Assembly (NCBI RefSeq): GCF_902477725.1
Contig: NZ_CABSIF010000006.1
Span: 124,001-188,000 of the forward strand
Direction of reading: 5' to 3'
Length of the DNA: 64,000 bases
Source of the DNA: an uncultured Desulfovibrio sp.
GTDB lineage: Bacteria; Desulfobacterota; Desulfovibrionia; Desulfovibrionales; Desulfovibrionaceae
The position numbers and the translations under genes were made by a program. Positions 34,542-44,677 of the stretch are shown here, in pieces (within the stretch, counting starts at the first letter, position 1; each line of letters opens with the position of its first letter). The notes beneath the pieces are model-generated. The model had not been told where the DNA came from and searched no databases. It worked only from the letters and a program-made list of their open reading frames with translations.

Positions 34542-34902
34542 GGTTGCCTCCTGGTATATTGGCGAAAATCACTATATGCCAAGAACAAAGATGTCAACGG
34601 AGCTGTATGGCGTTGCCTTTATTTCGACCGGATGACCCCAGAGCTTGGTTTAGGTGGGGCGGAACGTTGTCTGAAGCTGCGCTGAAACTAGTTCAACAGT
34701 TGATGTGGATAACATAGAGTTTTCTTGCTCCCGCGCGATTACGTTTGCTGGCTGCATGCTCATTGCTGTTGCTGCGCGGCAGCTTAAAAATCTGTTGGCA
34801 ATGCCCGCCGTTGACTTGATCAAAATTCCCGACAGTTCTTCCAAAAGTATGTACGCCGGTATGCACGCCACCCCGCGCCGACCCGAATTTCACCCCCGCT
34901 AG
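34542..34902. other. Intergenic DNA at the island's tRNA-proximal edge
   Basis: No intact gene recognised. Composition shifts from AT-rich (34542-34620) to ordinary from about 34640. Short frames on both strands lack family resemblance; a decayed integrase remnant was looked for and not found. Confidence 0.4.
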
Positions 34903-34950
34903 AACGCAAAAACGGCGAGTTACCTTTTACAGTAACTCGCCGTTTTACTT
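34903..34950 (-). terminator. tRNA-Ser terminator hairpin (copy B)
   Basis: AAAACGGCGAGTTAC (34909-34923) and GTAACTCGCCGTTTT (34932-34946) form a 15-bp stem downstream of the tRNA on the minus strand, with T-run AAAAAC on the exit side. About three quarters of this unit matches 32491-32550. Confidence 0.85.
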
Positions 34951-34957
34951 GCGTATG

Positions 34958-35052
34958 TGGCGGAGAGGGAGAGATTTGAACTCTCGATACAGGTTTAAGC
35001 CCGTATACTCGCTTAGCAGGCGAGCTCCTTCGGCCGGCTCGGACACCTCTCC
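34958..35052 (-). tRNA. tRNA-Ser (anticodon GCT), CCA encoded
   Basis: 95 nt on the minus strand. The acceptor GGAGAGG (35052-35046) pairs with CCTCTCC (34968-34962), then discriminator G and CCA. The anticodon stem-loop reads CGCCT-GCTAA-GCG, and a long variable arm (TATACGGGCTTAAACCTGTA) marks a class II serine tRNA. The T-arm is GAGAG-TTCAAAT-CTCTC. Confidence 0.95.
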
Positions 35053-35097
35053 GCATGCATCAGGTCAGCAATTAAGCGAACCGGAATGCAGAAAAGC

Positions 35098-35126
35098 AAG
35101 CTAGCCTAGACGGCGGCACCTGTCAA
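35098..35126 (-). promoter_or_regulatory. Sigma-70-type promoter of tRNA-Ser
   Basis: Minus strand TTGACA (plus 35121-35126), 17-bp spacer, TAGCTT (35098-35103), about 45 bp upstream of the mature tRNA 5' end. Confidence 0.6.
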
Positions 35127-35259
35127 GAATGTTCTGCCATCTATGAATAAAAGGGCATCACAAGCGGACCGTGCGGCTGACACAGCCACACATTGACCGG
35201 GGGCGCAGCTTGGCGTAATTTTATGGACTTCTCATTAAATGGAACTATTGGAGCGCATT

Positions 35260-36993
<1,734 letters not shown>

Positions 36994-37044
36994 CGGATTT
37001 TTGAGCAAATATGGGTTTGATCGGCATTTTGTTGCAAGACGCGC

Positions 37045-37073
37045 TTGACAGTTGCTAAGGCTGTCGCTATATT
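37045..37073 (+). promoter_or_regulatory. Sigma-70-type promoter of tRNA-Lys
   Basis: TTGACA (37045-37050), exact 17-bp spacer, TATATT (37068-37073), 12 bp before the tRNA. Confidence 0.8.
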
Positions 37074-37085
37074 CCGCGTCTCTAC

Positions 37086-37161
37086 GGGTCGTTAACTCAG
37101 TAGGTAGAGTATCTGCCTTTTAAGCAGAGAGTCGCAGGTTCGATCCCCGCACGACCCACCA
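37086..37161 (+). tRNA. tRNA-Lys (anticodon TTT), CCA encoded
   Basis: 76 nt; acceptor GGGTCGT/ACGACCC, discriminator A, CCA. The anticodon loop CTTTTAA gives TTT, and the T-arm GCAGG-TTCGATC-CCCGC is intact. Confidence 0.97.
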
Positions 37162-37169
37162 TACATTTC

Positions 37170-37205
37170 AAGGGCTTATGGCTAATCGCCGTAAGCCCTT
37201 TTTTC
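37170..37205 (+). terminator. Terminator of tRNA-Lys
   Basis: AAGGGCTTA (37170-37178) / TAAGCCCTT (37192-37200) stem followed by TTTT. Confidence 0.82.
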
Positions 37206-37364
37206 TTTGGGTATATAAAGGAATAAGCGCATCTGAGATTGAGGCGTCACCCAATATAAGAGGGAAGGAGCCTCCCGTGCTGGTCTGCGTGGTCTTGATG
37301 GCGGATGTGGGGGGGCAGTTTCCATTCTCAGGCAATCAGACGGGTGGCACGTAGATGAAATAAA
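37206..37364. other. Spacer between tRNA-Lys and helicase terminators
   Basis: No gene seen. Confidence 0.35.
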
Positions 37365-37399
37365 AACGGCCCGTTGACTCTAAGAGCCAACGGGCCGTT
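37362..37399 (-). terminator. Terminator of the DEAD-box helicase gene
   Basis: AACGGCCCGTTG (37365-37376) / CAACGGGCCGTT (37388-37399) with inner CTC/GAG; the A-run at 37362-37366 gives the minus-strand T-run. Confidence 0.87.
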
Positions 37400-37415
37400 G
37401 TGCTAGCAACAAAGC

Positions 37416-39278
37416 TTAATCCTTTTCGTCTTCTGCGCCGCGCGGTTTTCTGCCCCATTTGTCGGGGTGTGTAAAACGCTTGCCGCCGCCACCGTTACCG
37501 CCACCATCACGCGGATTGCGGGCAGGGTATCCTGGCCGGGGGCCACGCGGTGCGCGGGGGCCGGGGCCGAAGCTCTTGCGCTGGAACGAGCCGCCGCCAG
37601 CGTCCAGCTTGGCGGTCACGCGCGTACCAGCAATGAATACGCCCCGGTTGAGAACGGCCAGCACGTCATCGGCAAACTCGCTCTGCACTTCAACAAGGCT
37701 GAAATGCTTCTGAATGCTGATGGCACCGATGCTGCGGCCAGCAATGCCGCATTCACCGGTGATGGCACCCACCATTTCGCCGGGCGAAACCTTGTGGGCA
37801 TGGCCCACGCTGATGTGCAGGCGGGTCATGGGCGCATCGTTACGGCGCGGGCGGGCACCATCGCGGTCGCCCTGACGGAACCCGTCACGGCCATCGCGAC
37901 CATCACGACCATCACGGCCAAAGCGGCGGGGCGCTTCGGACAGCGGATCTTCTTCGGGCACGTTGGTGGCATCGCCAAAATCGCGCTGCATCAGCAGCTT
38001 GAGCAGGGCTGCGGCCACATCGCGGCTGGTGATGACATCATCGGCAAACTGTTCGGACAAAAAGTCTTCCACCATCTGCATGCAGCTTTCCAGCGCCCCG
38101 GCAGTCAGCGTGGCGCGTACTTCATCCAGCAGCCGCGATGTGCGGATGTTGGCAACGTCGCGCAACGAGGGCAGGCGTTCCTGCTGGATGCGGGCCTTGG
38201 TATGCCGGATAATATCGCGCAGTTTGTGCTGCTCGCGCAGGGTCACAAAGGTAAAGGCCTTGCCCACGCGGCCAGCGCGCCCGGTGCGGCCAATGCGGTG
38301 CACGTAGCGCTCTGCGTCATGGGGAATGTCGTAGTTGACCACGGCATCCACATCGTCCACGTCAATGCCGCGCGCGGCAACGTCTGTGGCGATCAGAATG
38401 TCCAGCCCTTCACCGCGAAAACGCTGCATGACCCTGTCGCGCTGCGACTGGGCAAGGTCGCCGTGCAGGCCATCGCTCTGATAGCCGCGCTGCTGCAGGT
38501 GGGCCGTCACTTCGTCCACGCTGCGCTTGGTGGAGCAGAACACAAGGGCCTTGCGGAATCCCTGTGCGTCCAGCACCCGGCACAGCGCGTCCATCTTCAG
38601 ATGGGGGCGCACTTCGTAGTAGACCTGTTCAATGGCGGGCACGGTCAGAGTCTTCTGGGCAATGGCCAGCATTTCCGGCTCACGCAGAAAGCGCTTGCTC
38701 AACTGCAAAATAGCCGGGGGCATGGTGGCCGAAAAAAGCACGCGCTGGCATTCAGCGGGCACCCGTTCCAAAATGGCTTCTATATCTTCGCGAAAGCCCA
38801 TATCGAGCATTTCGTCAGCTTCATCAAGCACAACAGTGGTTGCGCCGCCCAGGCGGAGGGTGCCGCGCTGAAGGTGATCCATGACGCGGCCAGGTGTGCC
38901 GACCACCACCTGCACGCCGCGTTCGAGGGCGCGGAGCTGGCGTTCAATGGCCTGACCGCCGTATATGGGCAAAATGGCAACACCGCGCATGCGGGCGGCC
39001 AGTTTGCTGAGTTCTTCGGCAACCTGAATGGCAAGCTCGCGCGTGGGGCAAAGCACCAGCGACTGCACCGCTCTTGCGGGGGTGAGCTTTTCCAGAATGG
39101 GCATGCCAAAGGCCGCTGTTTTGCCGGTGCCGGTCTGGGCCTGACCTACCGCGTCGCGGCCAGTCAGCAGAAAGGGTACGGCAAGCACCTGAATAGGAGA
39201 GGGTTCTTCAAAACCCATATCCTTGACGGCCTGCAACAATTCCGGGGACAAATGAAAATCTTCGAACGATGGGGACAT
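37416..39278 (-). CDS. deaD: DEAD-box ATP-dependent RNA helicase (DeaD/CsdA type)
   Basis: About 620 residues. The RecA-like core has the Q motif (F-E-E-P-S-P-I-Q), Walker A A-Q-T-G-T-G-K-T, P-T-R-E-L-A, D-E-A-D, S-A-T and H-R-I-G-R-T-G-R-A-G-R. A DbpA-type RNA-binding domain follows at about 475-550 (T-R-L-H-I-S-V-G-H-A-H-K-V), then a Gly/Arg-rich tail. A short G-R-D repeat (G-R-D-G-R-D-G-R-D-G) joins core and RBD. Such helicases unwind rRNA and structured mRNA, notably in the cold. ATG 39278 is chosen because AGGA lies 6 nt upstream; ATG 39293 would add five residues. Confidence 0.94.
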   Translation of the reverse strand: MSPSFEDFHLSPELLQAVKDMGFEEPSPIQVLAVPFLLTGRDAVGQAQTGTGKTAAFGMPILEKLTPARAVQSLVLCPTRELAIQVAEELSKLAARMRGVAILPIYGGQAIERQLRALERGVQVVVGTPGRVMDHLQRGTLRLGGATTVVLDEADEMLDMGFREDIEAILERVPAECQRVLFSATMPPAILQLSKRFLREPEMLAIAQKTLTVPAIEQVYYEVRPHLKMDALCRVLDAQGFRKALVFCSTKRSVDEVTAHLQQRGYQSDGLHGDLAQSQRDRVMQRFRGEGLDILIATDVAARGIDVDDVDAVVNYDIPHDAERYVHRIGRTGRAGRVGKAFTFVTLREQHKLRDIIRHTKARIQQERLPSLRDVANIRTSRLLDEVRATLTAGALESCMQMVEDFLSEQFADDVITSRDVAAALLKLLMQRDFGDATNVPEEDPLSEAPRRFGRDGRDGRDGRDGFRQGDRDGARPRRNDAPMTRLHISVGHAHKVSPGEMVGAITGECGIAGRSIGAISIQKHFSLVEVQSEFADDVLAVLNRGVFIAGTRVTAKLDAGGGSFQRKSFGPGPRAPRGPRPGYPARNPRDGGGNGGGGKRFTHPDKWGRKPRGAEDEKD

Positions 39279-39556
39279 GCTGTTCCTGTACATAAAAAAT
39301 TACTTGGTAGCGTACCATAGCCTCATACACGCCAATGCACAATGCCCCATCAGCCCCAGATTGCGGCAGACGGCGGCCTGACTGAAAAAAACCGCCCAGA
39401 AGCCGCCCAGTGCAAGGGATGACGATTCTGGCGCAGATGTAAAAAATTTCTGCTGCACGGCACAAAACGTTTGCAGGCTGTTGACCTTGCCGCGCTCCTC
39501 TGTAGGATGGCCTACGCCGGGATAGTCCTGCACCACGTCAGCCATCAGGAGATACC

Positions 39557-40180
39557 ATGTCCTGTATACAGACACGCGGTCTTGCCTACGGCCAGATATC
39601 CTACAAAGATCTGGACATAGAAGAGGGCAAGGCCACATTTATCAGCGGCCCCAGCGGCTGCGGCAAAAGTACGCTGCTGCGGCTGTTCAACAAAACTCTG
39701 GCCCCTACGGCAGGCTCTGTGCTGTACCAGGGGCAGGACATGGCCGACATTGACAGCATTGCCCTGCGGCGCGAGGTTTTGCTGGCAGGGCAATCCGTGT
39801 TTCTTTTTGAGGGCACGGTGGGCGAAAATTTTGACGCCTTTTGCGAAGCCAGGGAATCCGCCAACCTTGCGGCGGAAGACAAACAGAAATTTTTGCGCCT
39901 GTGTTGCGCCAATTTTCCGCTGGATGCGCCTTGCGTGCATCTTTCCGGCGGTGAACGCCAGCGCGTGTTTCTGGCCATCTGTCTTTCATTCCTGCCCAAG
40001 GTGCTGATGCTGGATGAACCCACCTCAGCCCTGGATCAGGAAACGGCAGAGCGCTTTATGGCGCAGGTGCTGGCCTTTTGCCGCGAGCGCGCCATGACCG
40101 TGGTAGCCGTGAGCCATGATCCCGCCCTGACAGAGCGGCATGCGGAAAACATCATCAGCCTGCGGGCAGAGGCGGAATAA
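39557..40180 (+). CDS. fetA: ABC transporter ATP-binding protein, FetA (YbbL)-like
   Basis: A 207-residue ABC ATPase. Walker A is S-G-P-S-G-C-G-K-S near residue 32, Q-loop A-G-Q-S-V-F-L-F near 77, signature L-S-G-G-E-R-Q-R near 134, Walker B V-L-M-L-D-E-P-T near 152 and switch His V-S-H-D near 186. The next gene, 2 bp away, encodes a UPF0014/FetB permease, making this a FetAB-type exporter; in E. coli FetAB was linked to iron export and oxidative-stress resistance. AGGAG lies before the ATG. Confidence 0.87.
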   Translation: MSCIQTRGLAYGQISYKDLDIEEGKATFISGPSGCGKSTLLRLFNKTLAPTAGSVLYQGQDMADIDSIALRREVLLAGQSVFLFEGTVGENFDAFCEARESANLAAEDKQKFLRLCCANFPLDAPCVHLSGGERQRVFLAICLSFLPKVLMLDEPTSALDQETAERFMAQVLAFCRERAMTVVAVSHDPALTERHAENIISLRAEAE

Positions 40181-40182
40181 CC

Positions 40183-40956
40183 ATGAACGGCGTTGCCCAG
40201 ATTCAGTTAGGCTCGTTTTTGCTCGTCTATGTGCTCTTGCTGGTAGTGCTGGCGGTTATGAAAAAATGCCGCATCAGCCAGACCAAACTGTTGGTGCTGG
40301 CAAGCGCGCGCATGACCTTGCAGCTCATTGCCGCAGGCTACGCGCTGACCTTTCTTTTCGAGCATCCGCACCCGCTGCTCACCATGGGCTATCTGCTCAT
40401 ACTGGTGTTTTTTACCATCTATCTGGTGCTTTCCCGCAACAAAAGGCTCAACCCGCGCTTTCGGGTAATAGTGTCTGTTTCCATTGCCAGTTGCGGGCTG
40501 GGCATCATCATATTTTTCGTGACCTGTATTGTGGGGCAGAGCGTGTTTGATCCGCAATACCTCATCCCCATCAGCGGCATGCTCATGGGTAATGCGCTCA
40601 CGGGCGTTTCACTGGGGCTCAAGTCGTTCTGGAACGGCCTTGAGGGGCAGCGGGCGCGTGTGGAGGCGCTGCTGAACATTGGGGCCACGCCGGAAAAGGT
40701 GCTCTTTCCCTTTGTGTGCCAGGCGCTGGAAACCGCGCTCGTGCCCACGCTCAACTCCATGCTGGGCATGGGCATCGTGGTGCTGCCAGGCATGATGACA
40801 GGCCAGATTCTTTCCGGCACCGCGCCCACCACTGCCATCCTGTACCAGATAACCATCATGGTGGCTATTTGCGCCTGCGTGTGCCTGTGCTGTTTTTGCT
40901 CGCTCTATTTCGGCTACAGAACGCTCTGGAACGCGCAAAAACAGGTGGCTTTCTAG
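40183..40956 (+). CDS. fetB: FetB (YbbM, UPF0014) family ABC permease
   Basis: A 257-residue inner-membrane protein with about seven helices. The UPF0014 signature is clear: L-I-P-I-S-G-M-L-M-G-N-A-L-T-G near residue 125, N-I-G-A-T-P-E-K-V near 163, and V-V-L-P-G-M-M-T-G-Q-I-L-S-G near 205. It is the membrane half of the exporter whose ATPase ends 2 bp upstream. Iron is the best-supported substrate in homologues but is not proven here. Confidence 0.9.
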   Translation: MNGVAQIQLGSFLLVYVLLLVVLAVMKKCRISQTKLLVLASARMTLQLIAAGYALTFLFEHPHPLLTMGYLLILVFFTIYLVLSRNKRLNPRFRVIVSVSIASCGLGIIIFFVTCIVGQSVFDPQYLIPISGMLMGNALTGVSLGLKSFWNGLEGQRARVEALLNIGATPEKVLFPFVCQALETALVPTLNSMLGMGIVVLPGMMTGQILSGTAPTTAILYQITIMVAICACVCLCCFCSLYFGYRTLWNAQKQVAF

Positions 40957-41042
40957 GCGCAGATTGCCAGTGGGAAAGCTTCAGGTTCAGCGCGCCAACA
41001 CGTTGTTCACCCTCACTCCCCGTTGATACAAAATATTGTCTT

Positions 41043-41067
41043 GCTCCGGATTTTAAAAATCCGGAGC
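41043..41067. terminator. Perfect palindrome between fetB and the small orphan gene
   Basis: GCTCCGGATTTT-A-AAAATCCGGAGC, 12-bp arms with T/A-runs in the stem top. Between convergent genes, it could terminate both. Confidence 0.6.
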
Positions 41068-41109
41068 AGTTACCCAAGTATTTGCTCGGAGAGTATCCAT
41101 AAAAACTAG

Positions 41110-41496
41110 CTACTGGTCAGCCTTGTTCTGAAATTTTTTCACATTTTGTTGGGCGTCTGATAACTGGGCGTTCAGCGCACTTACATCATTCCCTTGGGCT
41201 TTTTCTTCCGCAATCTTTGCTGTAAGCTGTTTTTGTTTATCTTTCGCGTCCTGTAGCTGCTGTGATATTTTCATATTGCTTACAGTAAGCCCTGAATCGC
41301 TATCGGTAGACGGCTCATTTTCATTGTTTTTATCAACACTTTTTGACAGTTTTTTCCCTTCTTCTGAGATTGTGACAGTGTCTCCCTGCTGTTGTTCAGA
41401 AGAATCGTTCTTTTTTGACACATTCGTTCCATTTGTTGTTGCTGATATGTTAGAAGGCTGTACGGAATTATTGCTAGCGCTTGTGATAGAATCCAT
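41110..41496 (-). CDS. Small hydrophilic orphan protein
   Basis: A 128-residue protein, rich in Ser, Asn, Gln, Lys and Asp, with no signal peptide or membrane segment. The first half is low-complexity; a D-T-V-T-I-S-E-E-G-K-K-L segment sits near residue 40, and the second half (about 75-125) is heptad-like and probably coiled coil. No family recognised. The ATG at 41496 has TTGGAG upstream; a TTG at 41508 is less likely. The DNA is distinctly AT-richer than its neighbours, suggesting recent acquisition. Confidence 0.7.
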   Translation of the reverse strand: MDSITSASNNSVQPSNISATTNGTNVSKKNDSSEQQQGDTVTISEEGKKLSKSVDKNNENEPSTDSDSGLTVSNMKISQQLQDAKDKQKQLTAKIAEEKAQGNDVSALNAQLSDAQQNVKKFQNKADQ

Positions 41497-41605
41497 AATT
41501 AACTCCAATGGTTGTTGTTAATATGTTCGTTCCACAATTGAGTTATTGAAGGCCTTAAACCTTTGTCACTGCTATCCGTCTAGTTAGAGTGCCAACACGG
41601 TTCGT

Positions 41606-41633
41606 CCTCCCAGCCTTGAAGCTGGAGGTTTTC
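41606..41633 (+). repeat. Hairpin with plus-strand T-run and no upstream plus-strand gene
   Basis: CCTCC-c-AGC / GCT-GGAGG stem with loop CTTGAA, then TTTT, 3 bp from the end of the minus-strand SDR gene. The T-run is on the wrong strand for that gene. It may be a terminator of a lost transcript or an end of an IS200/IS605-like element. Confidence 0.4.
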
Positions 41634-41635
41634 GG

Positions 41636-42571
41636 TTAGCGGAGCACACTCCGCAGGGCCGATTCGAGATCCGGCTGGCGAAAGGCATAGCCAGCAGCCT
41701 GCAAGCGCGCCGGAACAGGATTCTGCCCTGCGAGCAGCAGCTCATCGGCCATCTGCCCCAACATCAGGCGCAGTACCAACGCTGGCACGGGCAGCCACGA
41801 GGGTCTGCCGCAGGCCTTGCCAAGGGCGTGGGTAAATTCGTTCATACTGGGGGTGCGCGGCGCGCAGATATTGAACGTGCCCGCAAGGTCGGGCCTTTGC
41901 AGCAGCATAGATGCGGCTCCGGCTACGTCTTCAAGGTGCGTCCAGCAGAAGGGCTGTTTGCCTGAGCCCAGCGGCCCGCCCACAAACATGCGGAAGGGCG
42001 GCAGCATGCGCTCCAGAAATCCGCCGGGGGTTCCATCCGCCTTTTTGCCCAGCACCGGGGCAAAGCGCAATACGCAACGGCGGATGCCCAACGCTTCAAC
42101 GGGCACGGTGCTCTGCTCCCACTGGCGGCATGTTTCGGCCAGAAATCCCGTGCCGGAAGGCGCACCTTCATCGCAGGGCGGCGCGCTGTTTTGCCACAGG
42201 CCATAGTATCCACTGGCCGAGGCCTGCAGGAGCGTTGCGGGCGCTTGCTGGGATTGTTCCTTGCGCAGGCGCAGGGCAACGCACAAGGCTTGCCCGGTTT
42301 CTACCCGGCTGTTCACAATGGCCTGCTTGCGCTCCGGCGTCCAGCGGCCTCCCCCGATATTTTCGCCCTGGAGATTGATGATGGCGTCGATGCCGTCCAG
42401 CAATCCGGCAAGGGCAGCTCCATCCCAGCCGTTCCAGACCACGCGCCGCGGTCCGTTGCCGTCCTTGCCCGCCCTGCGTGAAACCACGCTTACGGTAAGG
42501 CCCTGGCGCATGAGCGCCGTTGCCATGTATCGCCCCACAAAGCCTGTGCCGCCCAGAATGAGAACATGCAT
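41636..42571 (-). CDS. TIGR01777/SDR39U1-family NAD(P)-binding protein
   Basis: A 311-residue atypical extended SDR. The N-terminal nucleotide motif is I-L-G-G-T-G-F-V-G-R-Y, followed by N-L-Q-G-E-N-I-G-G-G-R-W near residue 67, characteristic of TIGR01777, and S-A-S-G-Y-Y-G near 118 holding the active-site Tyr. The C-terminal DUF1731 part ends with P-V-P-A-R-L-Q-A-A-G-Y-A-F-R-Q-P-D-L-E-S-A-L. Substrate unknown; E. coli YfcH belongs to the same family. Confidence 0.88.
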   Translation of the reverse strand: MHVLILGGTGFVGRYMATALMRQGLTVSVVSRRAGKDGNGPRRVVWNGWDGAALAGLLDGIDAIINLQGENIGGGRWTPERKQAIVNSRVETGQALCVALRLRKEQSQQAPATLLQASASGYYGLWQNSAPPCDEGAPSGTGFLAETCRQWEQSTVPVEALGIRRCVLRFAPVLGKKADGTPGGFLERMLPPFRMFVGGPLGSGKQPFCWTHLEDVAGAASMLLQRPDLAGTFNICAPRTPSMNEFTHALGKACGRPSWLPVPALVLRLMLGQMADELLLAGQNPVPARLQAAGYAFRQPDLESALRSVLR

Positions 42572-42642
42572 GGTGAACCCCCCTGTTGTGCGAAGCCGTG
42601 CGTTTGATGCAGTCTATACCTTTTGCCGGGGAACAGGCAATT

Positions 42643-43545
42643 TTATCGTTTTGTCGGCCTTGCGGCGGACTGGACAGGTTGCGGAAAAACCTCCTGCGCC
42701 ATGCGGATGAACTCCCGCGCTGCGGGCGACATGCGGCGTGCGTCCGGCACCGCCAGGGCTACCTGTCGCCGGGCGGCAGGACGGAGGGGCTTTTTGACGT
42801 AGTCCTGTGTTTTATCTGGCGGCAGGGCGGATTCCGCCACAATGCTCACGGCCTCGCCCCGTGCCACAGCGGCAATGGTGCTCACAAGCTGCAACGAGCG
42901 CCAACGGATAGTGGGTTGCAGGCGCAACGCGCGGAACAGACCCCCGATAATGTCTTCAGACCCGGCTCTGGTCATGGCAAAGGGGCTGGCGCAGAGTTCC
43001 TCAAGGGTGACGGCGTTTTTTTTCGCCAGCGGGTGCTCCAGCGGCAGCAAGGCCACCAGCTGGTCTTCCATGAGGGGAAAGGTGTCAAACCGGTCATCCG
43101 GCAGGGTCACAAAACCAATATCCACGCGGTGGTCTGTGAGCCATTGGGCCACCTCGCCGTCCGGGCCTTCATCCACGTGGATTTCAATGCCGGGGTAAAC
43201 CGCGCGGTATTTTTCAAGCACCGGGGGCAGCAGGCGCAGCGAGGCCGTGGGGCCAAAGGAACCGATGCGCAGGGTGCCGCGCTTCATACCGCGCGCGTCC
43301 GAGGCCTCCTGCCGCATGGATTCCGCCAGCCCAAGCATTGCCTGAGCCTGCCGCAGCAGGCGAGCCCCCACATCTGTAAGCTCCAGATTTTTGCCGCGCC
43401 GCAGCAGGGCCACGCCAAATTCCTGCTCAAGCGCTTCAATGGCGTGGGATACACCCGATTGCGAAATCCCCAGTTGCAGGGCTGCGGCAGTGAAGCCCCG
43501 GCGCGCGGCCACGGTGGAAAATATTTCAAGCTGGGTCAGCGTCAT
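42643..43545 (-). CDS. LysR-family transcriptional regulator
   Basis: A 300-residue LysR regulator: N-terminal winged HTH (L-T-Q-L-E-I-F-S-T-V-A-A-R-R-G-F-T-A-A-A-L-Q, split here only by hyphens) at residues 2-60, linker helix, then two alpha/beta subdomains for an effector (L-R-I-G-S-F-G-P-T near 93). It is divergent from the EamA exporter at 43685, the arrangement typical of a LysR regulator and its target. The inducer is unknown. Confidence 0.9.
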   Translation of the reverse strand: MTLTQLEIFSTVAARRGFTAAALQLGISQSGVSHAIEALEQEFGVALLRRGKNLELTDVGARLLRQAQAMLGLAESMRQEASDARGMKRGTLRIGSFGPTASLRLLPPVLEKYRAVYPGIEIHVDEGPDGEVAQWLTDHRVDIGFVTLPDDRFDTFPLMEDQLVALLPLEHPLAKKNAVTLEELCASPFAMTRAGSEDIIGGLFRALRLQPTIRWRSLQLVSTIAAVARGEAVSIVAESALPPDKTQDYVKKPLRPAARRQVALAVPDARRMSPAAREFIRMAQEVFPQPVQSAARPTKR

Positions 43546-43684
43546 TGTGATTTACCATGAGTTATTGCTCATTTTTCTATGAATAAACATGCACGTAAAT
43601 GTATGCAATTCAGCTTGCGGCTGCAATGGGTGCGGCCTGTGCAAGGCCTTTGGCCGCAGAATTTCAGTAAAGTCAGGGATTGAA

Positions 43685-44677
43685 ATGAGTGTTGCAAAAG
43701 AACGCGCGGGGGACGCTGCCGTGTACGTGCGGTTGGCACTTGTGGCCGTGGCCTGGGGGGGAACCTTCATTGCGGGCAGAAGCCTGGCTGGCATTGCGCC
43801 AATGTTCTCGGCCAGCCTGCGGTTTTTGCTGGCCTCGGCGGCGCTGAGTCTGTTTCTTGTGGTTTCCGGCAAGGGTTTTCGCCGGGTGACGGCGGGGCAG
43901 GCTCTGGTGGTGATCCTGCTGGGATTTTGCGGCATATTTTCGTACAGCTTTTTCTTTTTCAGCGGCTTGCAGCACATCAGCGCTTCGCGCGCGGCGCTGA
44001 TTGTGGCCTTGAACCCGGCGGTCATGGCCCTTATCGCCTACCTTTTTTATCGTGAGCGAGTGAGCGCGCTGAAAATGCTTGGCATTGCCCTGTGCTTCGG
44101 CGGTGTGGCTCTGGTGGTCGGCGGCGGTGATCCCCAGCGGGCAGGGGCTGGCGGCAGCGGCTGGCTGGGCGAGGCGCTTATAGGCGGCTGCGTGCTGAGC
44201 TGGAGCGCCTACAGCGTGTTTTGCAAATCAGTGGTGCGGCAGCTTGGGCCGTTGCACACGGTTACGTATTCCATCTATGCCGGAACCCTCATGCTTGCGG
44301 CCTATACCGTCTGCACTGGCGCGCTGGATTTTGCCGCTGTGGTGCGTTTTAGCACCGGTGAGATGCTCAGCCTGCTCTATCTGGGAATAGTTGGCTCCGC
44401 CGTGGCCTATATCTGGTATTATGACGGCATTCAGAAAATTGGCGTTGCGCGCGCTGGCGTATTTATTGCGCTCAATCCTTTGGCGGCGGTGCTGCTTGGC
44501 GCGGCCATGCTGGGTGAACAGATGACGCTGGCGACTCTGCTGGGCGGTGCGCTGATTATCACCGGCATTGTGGTGGAAAACTGCCGCAGCGGAGCCGGAT
44601 GTGCTCAGGCCGCTGAGCCGCCCTTAGAAACAGCCGCCGAACCGTCCGCCAAACTATCCGGGCGGGCGGGGAGCTGA
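43685..44677 (+). CDS. EamA/DMT-family transporter
   Basis: About 330 residues with ten transmembrane helices in two EamA repeats. The opening A-L-V-A-V-A-W-G-G-T-F-I-A-G-R and the second-repeat end N-P-L-A-A-V-L-L-G-A-A-M-L-G-E are typical of drug/metabolite exporters. ATG 43685 is preferred to 43589, since the extra 32 residues are Cys-rich and unlike the family. The last 73 bp overlap the convergent HxlR gene. Substrate unknown; probably controlled by the adjacent LysR. Confidence 0.88.
   Translation: MSVAKERAGDAAVYVRLALVAVAWGGTFIAGRSLAGIAPMFSASLRFLLASAALSLFLVVSGKGFRRVTAGQALVVILLGFCGIFSYSFFFFSGLQHISASRAALIVALNPAVMALIAYLFYRERVSALKMLGIALCFGGVALVVGGGDPQRAGAGGSGWLGEALIGGCVLSWSAYSVFCKSVVRQLGPLHTVTYSIYAGTLMLAAYTVCTGALDFAAVVRFSTGEMLSLLYLGIVGSAVAYIWYYDGIQKIGVARAGVFIALNPLAAVLLGAAMLGEQMTLATLLGGALIITGIVVENCRSGAGCAQAAEPPLETAAEPSAKLSGRAGS

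Noticed and set aside
34650..34902. Short frames on both strands possibly left from an integrase beside tRNA-Ser
   Set aside because: No recombinase boxes or other family resemblance could be seen.
37467..39320. Long plus-strand open frame opposite the DEAD-box gene
   Set aside because: Mirror of a GC-rich repeat-containing gene; no start signal or domain.
43589..43684. Cys-rich N-terminal extension of the EamA transporter
   Set aside because: DMT proteins start just before the first helix; ATG 43685 fits better.
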